Positions 17,763-27,095 of a stretch of DNA of 64,000 nucleotides are shown here, one piece after another. Within the stretch, counting starts at the first letter, position 1, and each line of letters starts with the position of its first letter. A program made the position numbers and the translations under genes. The DNA is from JBQLZO01 sp052168315. Its GTDB lineage: Bacteria > Planctomycetota > Phycisphaerae > Phycisphaerales > UBA1924. A model generated the notes under the pieces. It worked only from the letters and a program-made list of their open reading frames with translations, did no database searches and was not told the DNA's origin. Location of the stretch: contig JBQLZO010000007.1 of assembly GCA_052168315.1 (NCBI GenBank), forward strand, positions 1 to 64,000, written 5' to 3'.

Positions 17763-18169
17763 GCGGGTTCCAGTCCGGTGTTCGTCTCGGGGTGTCCGCG
17801 TCGGCGGGCGTGCGTTTGAGCGCGGCGGCGCGGTGTCAGGTGGATCGGGGGGGCGGGGGGGAAGGCTGGCGATTGCCGAGGGGATTGAAGGGGTTGGGAG
17901 TCCTATGGAACGGTATGTACGCCGAGGGCGTGGGGTGGGTTTTCGGTCGGGCGGAGCTGCGAACGCCCCGGGATGGGATCGGGCGGGATGCCGAGTATCG
18001 TCGCGCGCCCGGTGGTGATTCAATCGGCTTGTCGGGCGCTTCCGCATATCGCGGGCGCGGATGTTGGTTGCTCCGGCGTGTGCCGGATGGTGCGGAGATC
18101 CCCCACTTGCGGGACAGGGCGGCGTGATGGGGCGATCGGACGGAAACCCCGGGCCGGTCGATGGGGGAT
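17763..18169. other. Intergenic region upstream of clpX
   Basis: This gap of about 400 bases probably holds the clpX promoter. It contains a G7-C-G7 block at 17847-17861. No gene, terminator or RNA was recognised. Confidence 0.5.
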
Positions 18170-18793
18170 TCACCCGGGGTCCTCGCCCGGCGGGGGGACA
18201 TCCGGCGGCGTGTCCCGCTCGTCGCCCCGCGGAGGGCGGGGAGGTCGCGGGGGCTGCTGGGATTCCGGATCGAACCCGGGGAGCGGCTCGCCCGTGAGAT
18301 CGTACCCCGGGGGCGCCCTGAGCCATCCATCATCTTCTCCGACGGACGGGCGCGGGCCCGGCCTTTGTGCACGGGCGCGATCCGGGCGGCGATCGGCGCG
18401 GTTTGTATCGGTCCCGGCGGGCCGGTCGATGCGATCGGGCGAGACGCCGGCCGCGAGCAGGGCGGCCCGCTTGAGGGTGGCGTATTCGGCGTCGGAGATC
18501 TTTCCGCTCGCGTGCAGCGAACGGAGGCGCGCCAGCGAGAGGGCATCCTCCTCATCCGCGCTGCCGGCGGTGTCGGGCGTGAGCAGGCGCTTCTTGAGGA
18601 ACACGAAGATCCCGAAGATCGCGACGATGGCGAGGATGAGCACGCCGATGTTGATCACGAGCCGCGGCAGATCGGCGTCGGTGCCGGCGCCCTGCGCGAG
18701 CGTAAGTGCGAACGGGGCGCTCGGCGCGGCCGCGGCGATGAACGCTGCGCCGGGCGGGGATGTCACGCACACGAACGCGGACGGCGGGATCAC
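18170..18793 (-). CDS. Membrane protein with SHOCT-like domain
   Basis: The 207-residue protein has a weak N-terminal hydrophobic or signal segment and a strong membrane helix (INIGVLILAIVAIFGIFVFL) at about 47-66. A SHOCT-like motif follows at about 80-112 (LARLRSLHASGKISDAEYAT), then a Pro/Arg/Asp-rich disordered tail. SHOCT segments are short oligomerisation or binding modules. The GTG start overlaps the tig stop as GTGA, indicating translational coupling. It occupies the place where clpP often sits between tig and clpX. Its function is unknown; a role in envelope protein quality control is conjecture. Confidence 0.72.
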   Translation of the reverse strand: MIPPSAFVCVTSPPGAAFIAAAAPSAPFALTLAQGAGTDADLPRLVINIGVLILAIVAIFGIFVFLKKRLLTPDTAGSADEEDALSLARLRSLHASGKISDAEYATLKRAALLAAGVSPDRIDRPAGTDTNRADRRPDRARAQRPGPRPSVGEDDGWLRAPPGYDLTGEPLPGFDPESQQPPRPPRPPRGDERDTPPDVPPPGEDPG

Positions 18794-20166
18794 GCCTCGG
18801 GCATCTCCTGCTCGGAGAACTTCTTGTTGAACTCGTCCAGCGAGATCTCCTCGATCTTCGCCTGGCGGAGCAGCTGGTCCATGACCTTGTGCTCGCGGAT
18901 CTGCTGGACGATGGTCGAGATCTGGTTGTTCCTCGACAGCTCGCCGGCGACCTGGTTGGGCGCGACGCCGCGCTGGGCGGCGATCTGGCGGATGCGGTTC
19001 TGGACCTCCTGCTCGGTGACCTCGACGCCGCGCTCGCGGGCGACCTTGGCGAGGATGAAGAACAGCTTGAGCTGGCGCTTCGCGGTGTCGCCGGAGGTGG
19101 AGCGGAGCTCTGCGATGCGCTGCTCCACGGCCTGCGGGTCGAGCCCGCGGTACATCATCTCGTACCGCGCGCGGTTGAGGTTGCGCTCGGCCTGAGCGGC
19201 CGAGACCCGCTCGGGAAGCTCGAACTCGATCGCGTCGGTCAGGTGCTTGGCGACCTGCTGCCGCATGACCGAGTTCTGCTCGAGCACGGCCCGCTGGTTG
19301 AGCCGCGCGGTCATGGCCTCGCGGAGGGCCTGGGTGCTCTCGAGCCCGAACTTCTCAACGAGCTGTTCGCGGGTGGCCGGGACGATCCGCTCGACGCGCT
19401 CGATCGCGTAATCGATCGTGAGATCGGCGTTGCGGACGCGGGGGTTCTCGTGGCTCTCGGGGCCCTTGGTCTTGATGGTGACCGAGTCGCCCGGCTTGGG
19501 GAGCCCGACCTGCTTCGCGAAATCGTCGACGATGACGCCGAGGATGGCGCCCTTGGGATCGGCCTTTGCGTCGGCGGGGATCTGGACGACCGCATCGGGG
19601 ACATCGATGATCGTCTCGCCGGCCTTGTTCTTCATCACGCCGTGCCCGATGCAGTAGTCGCCGGGCTTGGCGACCTCCTGCGATTCGAGCTCGCCCTCGT
19701 TGAGCCCGATCTTGTCGAGCTGCTCGTCGATCATCTTGTCGGTGACCTCGATGATGGGCTTGTAGACCTGCACGCCCTCGACGCTTGGGAGCTCGAACTC
19801 CGGGACGATCTCGACCTCGACGGAGAACGAGAGCGGCTTGCCCTGCGCGACCTCGAGCTCGGCCATGCCCTCGCCCGGCTCGGGGTCGCCGAGGACCGCG
19901 AGCTTGTGCGACTCCACGGCCTCGGAATAGGCCGAGGCGATGAGCTGGTTCTTGGCCTCGCCGCGGATGTGCTCGCCGAACCGCTTCTCGATGAGTTGCC
20001 GCGGGGCCCGCCCCCGCCGGAAGCCGGGGAGCTCGGCCTGCGCGAGCACGGTCTGCGTGGCGGTGCCGAGGTGCTCGGCGACAAGGTCGGCGGGGACGGT
20101 GACGGAAATCTTCTTCCGGCAGGGTCCGGCGTCTTCGACTTTGATCTCTCTCTGTGCGGTCGCCAT
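18790..20166 (-). CDS. tig: Trigger factor-like ribosome-associated chaperone
   Basis: The protein has 458 residues. The N-terminal ribosome-binding domain carries the signature GFRRGRAPRQLI at about 50-61 (consensus GFRxGxxP). A middle PPIase-like domain (GDYCIGHGVMKNKAGETI onwards) is clearly diverged from the FKBP type. The C-terminal arms are long helices with many Gln/Arg residues. It binds nascent chains leaving the ribosome. The start at 20166 gives the usual N-terminus. It is upstream of the SHOCT gene and clpX, an arrangement reminiscent of tig-clpP-clpX operons. Confidence 0.9.
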   Translation of the reverse strand: MATAQREIKVEDAGPCRKKISVTVPADLVAEHLGTATQTVLAQAELPGFRRGRAPRQLIEKRFGEHIRGEAKNQLIASAYSEAVESHKLAVLGDPEPGEGMAELEVAQGKPLSFSVEVEIVPEFELPSVEGVQVYKPIIEVTDKMIDEQLDKIGLNEGELESQEVAKPGDYCIGHGVMKNKAGETIIDVPDAVVQIPADAKADPKGAILGVIVDDFAKQVGLPKPGDSVTIKTKGPESHENPRVRNADLTIDYAIERVERIVPATREQLVEKFGLESTQALREAMTARLNQRAVLEQNSVMRQQVAKHLTDAIEFELPERVSAAQAERNLNRARYEMMYRGLDPQAVEQRIAELRSTSGDTAKRQLKLFFILAKVARERGVEVTEQEVQNRIRQIAAQRGVAPNQVAGELSRNNQISTIVQQIREHKVMDQLLRQAKIEEISLDEFNKKFSEQEMPEA

Positions 20167-20573
20167 GTCGGGCCTCGCTGTGCTGCGTGTCGTGGCCATC
20201 GCGCGGGTCGCGATGGGTGGTGGTGGTGGTGGGTGTGCCGCGGGCGCCCCGGTTGGGGCCCTCGGCGTCGTGACCGGGGGTGCGAGCCGCTCGCGGGCAC
20301 GCTCCGGTCCGATTCGACTGGACTCGATTCGGTGCGTGGTCGGGCGGCGCGGTCCGGGTGGGATCGCGCTGCGGCCGGGCCCGGAAGATAGCCGCCCGGG
20401 CGAGCGGCGGCCAACGGGCGGGGGCGTGGACGCGCCCGCCGGATCGCACAGCGCGTTCGGTGTGTGTGGAGTTGAGGGGGGGTGGGCGGGAAAGGAAACA
20501 CCCCCGCCGCGGGGGCGAGGGCGTTCCCAGTCAGTCCGGAATGTTGGGGATGCGAGCCCCGGTCGGCGGTGAA
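20167..20573. other. Intergenic region between tig and the VCBS gene
   Basis: This gap of about 400 bases holds the tig promoter region and, at its left end, the terminator of the VCBS gene. I saw no other gene or RNA. Confidence 0.5.
20491..20515 (-). terminator. Rho-independent terminator of the VCBS/dockerin-like gene
   Basis: On the minus strand CCCCCG-CGG-CGGGGG forms a compact hairpin directly followed by TGTTTCCTTT, about 60 bases after the stop codon. Confidence 0.6.
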
Positions 20574-22310
20574 TCAGACGCAGGAGTCGCCGAAGGCGCT
20601 GAGCAGGATGCCCAGGTCGTCCGAATCGGTGTCGCCATCGCCATCGAGGTCGCCGGCGTCTGTGGAGCCGAAGGCGCTGAGCAGGATGCCCAGGTCGTCC
20701 GAATCGACCTGCCCGCTCTCATCGAGGTCGCCCAGGAGGGAGCCGCCATCGCCGGTGACGGTGAGCGTCTCGGACTCGCCGGTGTTCCCCGCGCGGTCGG
20801 TGGCGCTGACCCAGTACTCGAGCGTGGTGCCGCATCCCGGCTCAGGGAGCACGCCGCGGTACATCGCGTGCCCCGACCAGTTCATGTCGATGGCGACGGG
20901 GAGCCCCTTGGTGCCCTGGATGGTGTAGAACAGCGTCACGCTCTGGAGCAGCGGCCCGCGGTCGGCGGTCATGCCGTCGGAGACGATCGCGCGGACGGGC
21001 ACGGAGCCGTTGCCCTCGGCGGCCACCTGCTCGATCGCGATGGTCGGGGCGATCGTGTCGGCGGCGCCGGTGCCGACATAGAGGCGGTTGCGGAAGTTCC
21101 CGGATTCGCCCTGGGCGGTGATGATGTCGAGCACGCCATCGCCGGTGACATCGGCGACCATCACATCGAGCGACGAGTCGCCGATGCTGGTGATGAGACC
21201 GTTGACCTGCGTGAAGTTGCCCGAGCCGTTGTTGCTGTAGATGCGCTCCGAGGTTCCGCCGAGGCGTGCGACGATGAGGTCCAGGTCGCCGTCGTTGTCG
21301 TAGTCGAAGAACTTGGAGTCGTTGTCGTCGACGGTGGGGTTCGGCGAGAGGCGGAACGATTCGTTGGTGTAGTTGCCAGCGCCGTCGTTGATGTGCAGCG
21401 CATCGGAGTTGTTGCCCGAGGGTGAGGCGTTGGCGCCGAACAGGTCGAGGTCGCCATCGCCATCGACATCGCCGAAGTCGTAGGAGTAGCAGTTCTGGTC
21501 GGCCGGGGAGGGCTTGACGGTGAACACGCCGGTGCCGTCGTTGATGATCACGCGCCCCTGGCTGTTGCCGGTGGAGGCGTACTTGGCGTCGAGATCGAAG
21601 TCGCCATCGACATCGCCGAAGATGATGTCCATGGGCTCGCACCAGTTCTGGATGGGGTGGCGGAGAGCCGTCTCATCCGTGAAGAAGCCGGTGCCGTCGT
21701 TGATGTAGATGTACTGCTGGCCGCACCCGAAGCGGCTGGTCGACCCGCCGTTCGTGATGTAGAGGTCGAGGTCGCCGTCGTTGTCGATGTCGGCGAAGTT
21801 GGCGCGGGAGGAGGAGACGCGGGTGCCGGGGAGGCGGGCGGGCTCGCTCTGGAAGAAGCCGGAGCCGTTGTTGATCAGGAGGGTCGGGCGGGCGAAGAAG
21901 TCCGGGGCGAGGATGACATCGTAGTCGCCATCGCCATCGACATCGCCGAGCTCAGCGCCGCGGTGCCGGCCGCTGACGCCGACGCCGAGGTTGACATTGG
22001 TCTGCGAGACATCGGTGAACACGCCGGAACCGTCGTTGAAGAGGAAGCGGACGAGCTGGGCGGGACCCGGGGTGGAGAAGTTGCCGCCGTTGGCGAAGAT
22101 GATGTCCAGGTCGCCATCGCCATCGAGGTCGCCGACGGTGGCCTGGTTGGAGAACTCGAGCGGATCCGGCTGCGGGAAGCGGGTGGTCGACTGCTCAACG
22201 AAGAGCTGCGCCATGGCGAGCGGCGCGATGGCCGTGGCGATGGTCGCGGCGATGGCGAAGGTTCGGAGCGGCGCGGTCCGGTTCGTCGGCGTGTGTGTGT
22301 TCTCGTCCAT
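20574..22310 (-). CDS. Secreted FG-GAP/VCBS-repeat protein with two C-terminal dockerin-like repeats
   Basis: The protein has 578 residues. A signal peptide ends near AIAPLAMAQ (about residue 34). At least seven repeats built on GDLDGDGDLDI / DVDGDGDYDV / DIDNDGDLDLY motifs follow (about 55-390), consistent with a calcium-binding beta-propeller like that of integrins. A beta-sandwich-like segment occupies 400-520. The C-terminus has two near-identical Asp-rich repeats ending in DSDDLGILLSAFG, which resemble dockerin type I calcium loops. Such tails are common on secreted proteins of Phycisphaerae and may serve sorting or attachment. The partner and function are unknown. It is divergent from tatD. 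Confidence 0.85.
   Translation of the reverse strand: MDENTHTPTNRTAPLRTFAIAATIATAIAPLAMAQLFVEQSTTRFPQPDPLEFSNQATVGDLDGDGDLDIIFANGGNFSTPGPAQLVRFLFNDGSGVFTDVSQTNVNLGVGVSGRHRGAELGDVDGDGDYDVILAPDFFARPTLLINNGSGFFQSEPARLPGTRVSSSRANFADIDNDGDLDLYITNGGSTSRFGCGQQYIYINDGTGFFTDETALRHPIQNWCEPMDIIFGDVDGDFDLDAKYASTGNSQGRVIINDGTGVFTVKPSPADQNCYSYDFGDVDGDGDLDLFGANASPSGNNSDALHINDGAGNYTNESFRLSPNPTVDDNDSKFFDYDNDGDLDLIVARLGGTSERIYSNNGSGNFTQVNGLITSIGDSSLDVMVADVTGDGVLDIITAQGESGNFRNRLYVGTGAADTIAPTIAIEQVAAEGNGSVPVRAIVSDGMTADRGPLLQSVTLFYTIQGTKGLPVAIDMNWSGHAMYRGVLPEPGCGTTLEYWVSATDRAGNTGESETLTVTGDGGSLLGDLDESGQVDSDDLGILLSAFGSTDAGDLDGDGDTDSDDLGILLSAFGDSCV
20589..20706. repeat. Exact 40-base direct repeat inside the dockerin-like coding region
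   Basis: Bases 20589-20628 and 20667-20706 are identical and exactly 78 bases (26 codons) apart. They encode the end of each dockerin-like repeat. Silent differences are absent, so the duplication is recent or kept identical by recombination. Confidence 0.85.
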
Positions 22311-22567
22311 GCGTGGCACCTGTGTCTGTGGTTGGTCGTCTGGTGTGATCGATCGGCGCGGCGATGCCGCTGTTCTGGCGGCGGGCGCAAGAAACAACCT
22401 ACACGGAGCCGCCCCGGGCACAAAGCGCGGCGTGGTCCAATACTGTTGAAAGCGGCGGACCCATTTCGGGCCGCGCGTTCCCCGGCGTGGATGGGCCGGG
22501 TGGGGAATGCATGGGATCGGTTCGAGGGCGGGGCGGGGCGGGCAGAATCCGGAGAGACAACGCACCG

Positions 22568-23365
22568 ATGATCGACACGCACCTTCATCTGACATTTCCG
22601 GACTATGCGCCCGAGGCGCCGTCCGGCGGGATCGACGCGGTCCTCTCCCGCGCCCACGCCGAAGGGGTGACCGGATGCATCAGCATCTCCACGACCCACC
22701 GCGACGCCACGGCGGCGCGCGACATCGCCGCATCCCACGAGCGTGTCTGGTGCTCGGCGGGCGTGCACCCGCTGTACTCCGATGAAGGCCCGCACGACTG
22801 GGAGGCGCTGCTCGAGGTCGCGCGGCATCCCAAGTGCGTCGCCTGGGGCGAGCTGGGGCTCGACAACCACTACACCGAGCCGGCGCGGGAGGTGCAGCGC
22901 TCCGTGCTCGATGAGCAGCTCGCGTTCATCGCATCGCACAACAAGGAAGTGGACCTCCCGCTGATCATCCACTGCCGCGAGGCGTTCGACGACCTGATCC
23001 CCATCCTGCGCGCCTCATCGCTGGACCCAGCGCGGATGGTGTTCCACTGCTTCACCGGCGATGAGTCCGATGCGCGGAAGGTGCTGGACCTGGGCGCGTG
23101 GATCTCGTTCACCGGCGTGGTGACCTACCGGAACGCGCCGGCCGTGCGCGCCGCCGCCGTGCTGGTGCCCCGCGACCGGATCATGGTCGAGACCGATGCC
23201 CCGTTCCTCTCGCCCGAGCCGCACCGCGGCGTGCGCCCCAACGAACCCCGGATGGTCCGCGTGATCGCGGAGTTCCTCGCGGAGCTGCGCGGCGAGGAAT
23301 TTGACTCGTTCCATCAGCAGATCAACGACAACACGGCCCGGTTCTTCGGGATCCCCGCTGAGTGA
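22568..23365 (+). CDS. tatD: TatD family metal-dependent hydrolase
   Basis: The 265-residue TIM-barrel hydrolase is of the TatD DNase family. It has the HLH metal motif in MIDTHLHLTF, Glu in WGELGLDN, LIIHCREA, VFHCFTGD, and the terminal VETDAPFLSPEPHRG. All expected metal ligands are present. The homologues are 3'-5' DNA exonucleases or deoxynucleases acting in the cytoplasm. The start at 22568 gives the usual N-terminus directly at the first strand. It is divergent from the VCBS gene and convergent with rnc. Confidence 0.92.
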   Translation: MIDTHLHLTFPDYAPEAPSGGIDAVLSRAHAEGVTGCISISTTHRDATAARDIAASHERVWCSAGVHPLYSDEGPHDWEALLEVARHPKCVAWGELGLDNHYTEPAREVQRSVLDEQLAFIASHNKEVDLPLIIHCREAFDDLIPILRASSLDPARMVFHCFTGDESDARKVLDLGAWISFTGVVTYRNAPAVRAAAVLVPRDRIMVETDAPFLSPEPHRGVRPNEPRMVRVIAEFLAELRGEEFDSFHQQINDNTARFFGIPAE

Positions 23366-23423
23366 GCGCGGCCGGGGCGGATCGCGTCGGATGAGGTTGG
23401 ATGGGGTCGGAAGGGCGGCCGGA

Positions 23424-24434
23424 TCAGCCGATGGCGTCCGCGTCTGAGTCCGCGTCCGGATCGGGATCCGTCTCCGCGCCGCCCGCAAGCACATCGCTGT
23501 CGGCCCTGGACATCGCGTTGGGCGAGCACACGAGCGACCCGGATTCAGATTCGACCAGCACGCCCAGCGCGATCAGCGCCCGCTGCGCCGCGGCCTGCTC
23601 GGCCTGCTTCTTCGAGCGCGACCAGCACGCCTCGTGCGTGCTCCCGTTCAGTTCCACGGCGACGAGGAACAGCTTGTCATGGTCCGGGCCGCGCTCCTCC
23701 ATGAGCATGTACACCGGCTGCGCGCCCAGCACCTGCTGCGCGTGCTGCTGGAGCACCGACTTGAAGTTCTGGTGGTGCCCGGACGCGGCGATCTCGTCGA
23801 TCATCGGCGCCAGGTGCGGGAGCAGGAACTCGCGGACACGCTCGATGCCCGCCTCGATGTAGAGCGCGCCGAGCAGCGATTCCACCACGGCCGCCGAGAG
23901 GCTGGGCGGGAGCGTCGAGCGGGTCTGCATCCCCTTGCCGATCAGCAGCAGCTCATCGAGCCGGAGCCGGTGCGCGATCCGGGCGCACTTCTTCCGCGAG
24001 ACCGCATCGGACTTGATCTTCGTCATGTCCCCTTCGAGCAGGTCGGGGTAATTCTCGTAGAGATAGTCGCAGGTGAGCAGCCCAAGGACGGCATCGCCGA
24101 GGAACTCCAGCCGCTCGTTGGACCGATGCCGCGTGGTGGCGATCGAGGCGTGGGTCAGCGCACGCTCGAGCAGGGACCGATCCTTGAAGGTGTGGTTGAG
24201 GATGGCCTCGGCGCGGGCGATGATCTCTGGATCGAACTGCTCAGAACCGGAAGAAGCCGATGGTGTTGGCGAAGCGGCGCTGGATTGATCGGAGCGCCGG
24301 TGCGAGTCGCTGATCAGCGAGGCCTCGACGGGCGTGGGTTCGGCCGTGGGCGGGCTGGACGAGCGGTGATCTTCCGGCGCATCACCCGTGGTCGATGGAG
24401 CGTGCGCGGCGTCTGCGCTGCGACTGAGTTTCAT
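23424..24434 (-). CDS. rnc: Ribonuclease III
   Basis: RNase III cleaves double-stranded RNA in rRNA and mRNA processing. The catalytic signature NERLEFLGDAVLGL is at 106-119, and the second acidic motif lies in VVESLLGALYIEAG. The C-terminal double-stranded RNA-binding domain (about 225-300) has NFKSVLQQHAQQV and KKQAEQAAAQRAL. At 336 residues it is about 100 longer than typical. The first 65 residues are Ser/Pro/Asp-rich and probably disordered, and there is an acidic Asp/Ala tail. The start at 24434 could be further inside if the extension is not translated. Confidence 0.93.
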   Translation of the reverse strand: MKLSRSADAAHAPSTTGDAPEDHRSSSPPTAEPTPVEASLISDSHRRSDQSSAASPTPSASSGSEQFDPEIIARAEAILNHTFKDRSLLERALTHASIATTRHRSNERLEFLGDAVLGLLTCDYLYENYPDLLEGDMTKIKSDAVSRKKCARIAHRLRLDELLLIGKGMQTRSTLPPSLSAAVVESLLGALYIEAGIERVREFLLPHLAPMIDEIAASGHHQNFKSVLQQHAQQVLGAQPVYMLMEERGPDHDKLFLVAVELNGSTHEACWSRSKKQAEQAAAQRALIALGVLVESESGSLVCSPNAMSRADSDVLAGGAETDPDPDADSDADAIG

Positions 24435-25068
24435 GCGCGGGGCCTCCGTGTAGCGTCGCACGCGGAGCACAAAGGCTCGGGCATGCGAGGCCGGGTCCGA
24501 AACTGGCGGACGCGGAGGCGCAGCCGTCGTTGCATGGAACCCCGGAATCGCACGGGAGCCCGCCTGAGCGTTCGTCAGGGCGACCCGGGACGGGATTCAT
24601 CACGGCGGCTGGGCGACAGCGCCCAATGGTCACCCTTTCACCGTACGGCCTGGATGGGGAAATGCCACCACAATCCGCGCGGAATCGGAGGAATTGGGGG
24701 GTCCATGCGGGTGATCGACGGGTCTGGTCGGGGTGGACCGCCAAGCCGGGGCGGTGCACCGGCGAGCCCTCGACCGGACCCGGGAGCGAATTTCTATTTG
24801 CGAATAGAGAATCATCGCCGGGGCTTCGGGGAGGGAATGGGGACGGGATGTGCCGGTGGTCCGGCGTTGGGGGTGCTGCTACGCTCACGCCCCGTTTTGG
24901 AACGGTGATCGCTCCGCGGCCCGGTGGATGAGGTGGGTGCGGGGCGTCCCGGTGCGAGCGGGCCATCAATCACTGGATCGATGCCCACCCGTTCGACCGA
25001 CCGACCGACCGAGTGATTGACAGAATCAACGAGCGCGCTCGAGCGCATGAGACCTCAGGAGACCTGCG
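24435..25068. other. Long intergenic region upstream of rnc and rpmH
   Basis: These 630 bases have no gene of coding character. They contain an AT-rich palindrome (TCTATT-TGCG-AATAGA) at 24793-24808 and CGAC tandem units at 24994-25012. A TTGACA hexamer at 25017-25022 could serve the rpmH promoter, though no good -10 follows. I looked for tRNA, SRP RNA and RNase P RNA motifs without success. Confidence 0.5.
24793..24808. repeat. AT-rich palindrome
   Basis: TCTATT and AATAGA form a perfect 6-base inverted repeat around TGCG, in an otherwise very GC-rich region. It could be a protein-binding site. It does not fit the two-arm layout of a dif site. Confidence 0.4.
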
Positions 25069-25203
25069 ATGCCCCCGAATCGTCGAATCAGCCGGATCAA
25101 GCGCAAGCGGGCCGTGGGCTTCCGCAACCGCATGAAAACCCGCCACGGGCGGAAGATGCTCAACCGTCGCCGCGCGCTGGGTCGCAAGTTCAACACGGCC
25201 TGA
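25069..25203 (+). CDS. rpmH: 50S ribosomal protein L34
   Basis: The 44-residue, highly basic protein MPPNRRISRIKRKRAVGFRN... continues with a RMKTRHGRKMLNRRRALGRK core, which is the L34 pattern (GFRxRMxTxxGRxxLxxRRxKGR). The first residues differ from the common MKRTYQP start. AGGAG lies seven bases before the ATG. It is too short for ordinary gene calling. The usual downstream neighbour rnpA is absent, and a terminator follows about 110 bases later, so rpmH is a single-gene unit. Confidence 0.93.
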   Translation: MPPNRRISRIKRKRAVGFRNRMKTRHGRKMLNRRRALGRKFNTA

Positions 25204-25568
25204 GCCCCGCCCCCCCACTCACCCTCGCGCGCACACCCGCCGCTGCGAACGCGATGCGCCCCGAGCGGGAGCAACCGGGAGAGCCCGATCCGAACGCTCG
25301 AAGATCTACACCCACCCGGGAGGCCCAGCGCCTTCCGGGTTGTTTGTTGCGCTTTGCGTGCAGCGAATCTCCCATTCTCCACTAAGATGAATTGAGCGAA
25401 CGATCGCATGTAGACAACTCGGCGGGACACGCCAGCGCCCCACGCTCGCTGTCCGCTCGGACCGAGCGCCGGCGGCGGGGCGAGCCCACGAAGCGGCCCT
25501 GCCCGCCCGAGCACCGATTCGAACGCGCGTGCGCTCGACGCCGCGTCCACACGAAGGAGCCGACCACC
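25204..25568. other. Intergenic region between rpmH and the first secreted paralogue
   Basis: This gap of about 365 bases contains the rpmH terminator and, beyond it, the promoter region of the paralogue, with a TAAGAT hexamer at 25383-25388 but no good -35. AAGGAG at 25554-25559 is the ribosome-binding site of the next gene. Confidence 0.5.
25314..25349 (+). terminator. Rho-independent terminator after rpmH
   Basis: ACCCGGGAGGC pairs with GCCTTCCGGGT (11 pairs, one wobble, five-base loop), followed by TGTTTGTTG. Confidence 0.65.
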
Positions 25569-27095
25569 ATGCTGCCACGCACTTGTGCCCGACGGTTCTT
25601 CCTGGTCATCGGGGCGACGGCCCTGTGCATCCCGAGCGCCGGCGCTGTGGCGCAGGCACAGACGCGGGAGGAGGCGATCCGCCAGGCTCAACAACAAGCC
25701 GAGCACATGCGGGCGCAGCAACTGCGCCGTCACCAGGCACAACGCCAGAACGACCAGACCGACCAGACCGAGCGCTCGATCGTGCTCCCGCAGGACTATC
25801 CGGTCGATCAGGCGTTTGGTGATCCAGTACGGTCCGGCGTCCCGATGAGCGCGTACACATGGATGCTCCGCGATCTGGACCCCGCGTACCGCATGTTCGC
25901 GGTGGGCCAGCTCGCGCGATTCGACCTTCGGGGGCGGGCCGAGCGGATCTTCCCAAACATCGATGAGATGAGGGGTTCCGAGCGGGGACGCAATGCGATC
26001 GAGGCCATTGAAAGTGCACCGCAAGAATCGATCATCCACAGCCTCGAATCCGCTGCGCGGTCGGACCCCGACCCCGGTGTCCGCGTGTTCGCCATGGGGC
26101 ACCTGGCCCGGATCGATCCGGAGGCGGGGCAGAACGCGGCCCGCGCGATGCTTGATGAGCTGCCGCACTGGTCAGGAGCACGCTCTTTCGTGCTCACCGC
26201 GCTGGCGTGCGCTGCGCCCGAGGAGTACCTGCCCGAGGTCCGCCGATGGTTGCTGGAGGCTGGCGACCCGAACACGGCATCCTCGTATCGGCTCTGGGTG
26301 GCCTACATGACGCTCGCTCCGTTCGAAGATTCTTTGTCCCTGATCGAAGAAATCGGGCGGCAGGACAGCGCAGCGCCCCGCGATGGGTCACACCGGATCC
26401 GATTCGCGACCCGCGACCCCATGGGCGGCCTGACGGCCCCGCCTCCGACGGTGGCGTTCGGGCAACTCTCGACCGCGATGCTCCCGGCCGACCCCCACAA
26501 CACCTCCGACCGCGAGGTCCACGCCCAGCATGATGCCGTCGCATCGCTGCTCGAGCGGATGCTCACACAAGCGCTCGTGGATGCGATGCGGGACGACGAG
26601 GTGCGTGCGCACCTGCAAGAACGGTTCCCGCCGGACACGCAGCGGCGATCGAGCGGGTTCGATCCGATGGGTCACCGCCGGGACGCCTTCGAAGCCAAAC
26701 GCTCGATCCCCGAGGAGTTCGTGCGCATCGCGCGGTTCTTCGCATCCTACGACCCGTCGGACCGATTCGGTGATGCCCTGTTCGCCGCGATCGACCGCGC
26801 GTTCGCATCCGCCCTGGATCAGGCCGATGAGCAGGACCGCCCGCTGATCGAGCGCATGAGAGCGCGGCTGGGCGATGACCAGCATCGGGTCGAGCACACC
26901 GGATTCAGACCCGGCGATGCCGCCGAGGCGCTCAGGTTCATGGGGCGGATCTCCGCGGGTTCACTGCTCGGGCCGGGCCCCAGCGCGGACCGCTTCGCGG
27001 CGTTGCTGGAGAGCACCCACGAATCGCCATCCGACGACCACTGGTTCGTCTCGCCGGACTGCCTGTCCCGCGACGCCGGCAGCGCTGGGCGTTGA
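25569..27095 (+). CDS. Secreted protein of unknown family, paralogue 1 (HEAT-like)
   Basis: The 508-residue protein has a clear signal peptide (hydrophobic 9-28, cleavage near AVAQA|Q). A Gln-rich helical linker precedes a block at 71-118 containing SIVLPQDYP, DPVRSGVPMSAY and MLRDLDPAYRMFAVGQL, shared with the next gene. Helical repeats such as DPDPGVRVFAMGHLARIDPE suggest HEAT-like armadillo folding. No catalytic motif is evident. AAGGAG lies nine bases before the ATG. The tandem paralogue indicates a local duplication; the family may be restricted to planctomycetes. It is probably periplasmic. Confidence 0.75.
   Translation: MLPRTCARRFFLVIGATALCIPSAGAVAQAQTREEAIRQAQQQAEHMRAQQLRRHQAQRQNDQTDQTERSIVLPQDYPVDQAFGDPVRSGVPMSAYTWMLRDLDPAYRMFAVGQLARFDLRGRAERIFPNIDEMRGSERGRNAIEAIESAPQESIIHSLESAARSDPDPGVRVFAMGHLARIDPEAGQNAARAMLDELPHWSGARSFVLTALACAAPEEYLPEVRRWLLEAGDPNTASSYRLWVAYMTLAPFEDSLSLIEEIGRQDSAAPRDGSHRIRFATRDPMGGLTAPPPTVAFGQLSTAMLPADPHNTSDREVHAQHDAVASLLERMLTQALVDAMRDDEVRAHLQERFPPDTQRRSSGFDPMGHRRDAFEAKRSIPEEFVRIARFFASYDPSDRFGDALFAAIDRAFASALDQADEQDRPLIERMRARLGDDQHRVEHTGFRPGDAAEALRFMGRISAGSLLGPGPSADRFAALLESTHESPSDDHWFVSPDCLSRDAGSAGR

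Noticed and set aside
24786..24815. dif-like site at the skew crossover
   Set aside because: The palindrome has only a four-base centre and does not match XerC/XerD half-sites, so it is recorded only as an AT-rich palindrome.
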